DNA of 64,000 nt from Xestospongia bergquistia (lineage: Eukaryota > Porifera > Demospongiae > Haplosclerida > Petrosiidae): contig OZ014416.1 of the NCBI GenBank assembly GCA_963965975.1, positions 3,410,001 through 3,474,000 on the forward strand. The letters are read 5' to 3'. The notes beneath the pieces are model-generated. The model saw only the letters and a program-made list of their open reading frames with translations. It had not been told where the DNA came from and did no database searches. Shown here one piece after another: positions 62,520 to 64,000 of this stretch. The position numbers and the translations under genes were made by a program. Position 1 is the first letter of the stretch. The number at the start of each line of letters is the position of its first letter.

Positions 62520-64000
62520 AAGACTTTAGAAGGTTTAGACTATTAAGAGAAGTTTATTAAGTAAACTGCTTAGTCTAAAGGACTTTATGGCACTAACTAA
62601 ATAAACAGCTATTAACAGTTTAGTAAGTTAGTTTGCATTAACGCTCTAAAGTCTTTATGTTAAAGACTTTAGAAGGTTTAGACTATTGAGAGAACTTTAT
62701 AAAGTAAACTGCTCACTCTAAAGGACTTTATGGCACTAACTAAGTAAACAGCTATTAACAGTTTAGTAAGTTTGTTTGCATTAACGCTCTAAAGTCTTTA
62801 AGATAAAGACTTTAGAAGGTTTAGACTATTGAGAGAAGTTTATAAAGTAAACTGCTCAGTCTAAAGGACTTTATGGCACTAACTAAATAAACAGCTATTA
62901 ACAGTTTAGTAAGTTCGTTTGCATTAACGCTCTAAAGTCTTTAAGATAAAGACTTTAAAAGGTTTAGAATATTCAGAGGAGTTTACAAAGTAAACTGCTT
63001 AGTCTAAAGGACACTATGGCACTAACTAAATAAACAGCTATTAACAGTTTAGTAAGTTAGTTTGCATTAACCCTCTAAACTCTTTAAGTTGAAGACTTTA
63101 GAAGGTTTAGAGTATTCAGAGAAGTTTATGAAGTAAACTGCTCAGTCTAAAGGATTTTATGGCACTAACTAAATAAACAGCTATTAACAGTTGAGTAAGT
63201 TAGTTTGCATTAACGCAATAAAGTCTTTAAGTTAAAGACTTTAGAAGGTTTAGACTATTGAGAGAAGTTTGTAAAGTAAAATGCTCAGTCTAAAGGACTT
63301 TATGGCACTAACTAAATTAACAGCTATTAACAGTTTAGTAAGTTAGTTTGTATTAACGCTCTAAAGTCTTTAAGTTCAATACTTTAGAAGATTAAGACTA
63401 TTGAGAGAAGTTTATAAAATAAACTGTTTAGTCTAAAGGACTTTATGGCACTAACTAAGTAAGCAGCTATTAACAGTTTAGTAAGTTAGTTTGCATTAAC
63501 GCTATAAAGTCTTCAAGTTAAAGACTTTAGAAGGTTTAGACTATTAAGAGAAGTTTATTAAGTAAACTGCTTAGTCTAAAGGACTTTATGGCACTAACTA
63601 AATAAACAGCTATTAACAGTTTAGTAAGTTAGTTTGCATTAAAGCTCTAAAGTCTTTATGTTAAAGACTTTAGAAGGTTTAGACTATTGAGAGAAGTTTA
63701 TAAAGTAAACTGCTCACTCTAAAGGACTTTATGGCACTAACTAAGTAAACAGCTATTAACAGTTTAGTAAGTTAGTTTGCATTAACGCTCTAAAGTCTTT
63801 AAGATAAAGACTTTAGAAGGTTTAGACTATTGAGAGAAGTTTATAAAGTAAACTGCTCAGTCTAAAGGACTTTATGGCACTAACTAAATAAACAGCTATT
63901 AACAGTTTAGTAAGTTCGTTGGCATTAACGCTCTAAAGTCTTTAAGATAAAGACTTTAAAAGGTTTAGAATATTCAGAGGAGTTTACAAAGTAAACTGCT
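62520..64000. repeat. 7-monomer higher-order repeat (1,001 bp), second copy runs off the window
   Basis: TATTAAGAGAAGTTTATTAAG occurs at 62541 and 63542. The next variants also repeat at 1,001 bp: CTGCTCACTCTAAAGG, then a GATAAAGAC monomer, then AATATTCAGAGGAGTTTACAAAG, which reaches the final bases. Confidence 0.9.

Larger units (their letters stand above)
17518..64000 (+). repeat. 143-bp satellite array, about 325 monomers, continues past the window
   Basis: Head-to-tail copies of one monomer fill this region without a visible foreign insertion. Successive AACGC landmarks at 18211, 18354, 18497, 18640 and 18783 are exactly 143 bp apart. All monomers have the same orientation. Most differ from the consensus by a few substitutions; lengths of 141-144 are common and rare monomers are truncated. 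The consensus is AT-rich with one CpG (in TTAACGCT) and a TTTATAAAG block. It comprises a 27-bp perfect dyad, a 46-bp stem-loop and a 39-bp imperfect stem-loop, separated by 4, 13 and 14 bp. No ORF of note survives in any frame. Confidence 0.99.

Noticed and set aside
17518-64000. CRISPR-like or phage-like repeat array
   Set aside because: The whole 143-bp unit repeats with no unique spacers, in a clearly eukaryotic context.
17518-64000. CENP-B box in the satellite
   Set aside because: The consensus has no match to the TTCGNNNNANNCGGG core; the single CpG lies in TTAACGCT.
17518-64000. TTTATAAAG in each monomer as a promoter
   Set aside because: It is part of the dyad 2 hairpin loop region, and there is no other promoter or transcript evidence; TATA-like text is expected in AT-rich DNA.

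Overview
The window looks like nuclear DNA of an invertebrate animal. It is AT-rich, has eukaryotic GT..AG introns (45-82 bp where measurable, plus one of 274 bp), holds decayed eukaryotic transposons (piggyBac, a hAT-like MITE, a retroelement) and HECT and integrase-core gene fragments, and ends in a 46 kb satellite. A compact-intron genome such as a sponge would fit, but that is inference. No bacterial operon, rRNA, tRNA or CRISPR was recognised.

Layout. (1) 1-3900: repeats, with a near-identical 1.63-1.67 kb tandem duplication made of smaller diverged units and a 37-bp minisatellite that has 5 units in one copy and 6 in the other. (2) 3900-6880: mostly unique non-coding DNA with a G/C fold-back (about 4056-4112) and a complete 482-bp hAT-like MITE with an 8-bp target duplication (5838-6319). 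(3) 6879-9495: a complete but dead piggyBac element between TTAA sites, with a broken transposase that still shows an intron. (4) 9500-11124: a HECT exon remnant, a 24-bp minisatellite, and the only apparently intact gene, a six-exon model for an unrecognised 153-residue acidic protein. (5) 11125-13860: a retroelement C-terminal remnant, a TTA-rich tract and a degenerate ~170-190 bp repeat. (6) 13860-17040: two HECT-domain pseudogenes in inverted orientation flanking a decayed integrase-core (rve-type) gene, possibly one mobile element or a nested pile. (7) 17518-64000: an uninterrupted array of about 325 head-to-tail copies of a 143-bp satellite, continuing past the window end.

The satellite is the most striking feature. 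Its consensus is almost entirely three inverted repeats (27, 46 and 39 bp, 112 of 143 positions). The array is a patchwork of local higher-order repeats with different multiples (2, 3, 4, 7, 10, 11, 12 and 14 monomers) plus a block of about 2.3 kb copied 19.7 kb away. This points to repeated local duplication. Monomer length, AT-richness and dyad symmetry make a centromeric or pericentromeric role a reasonable hypothesis that the sequence alone cannot prove. The genes do not form an evident pathway; most coding traces belong to mobile or multicopy families at the edge of heterochromatin.
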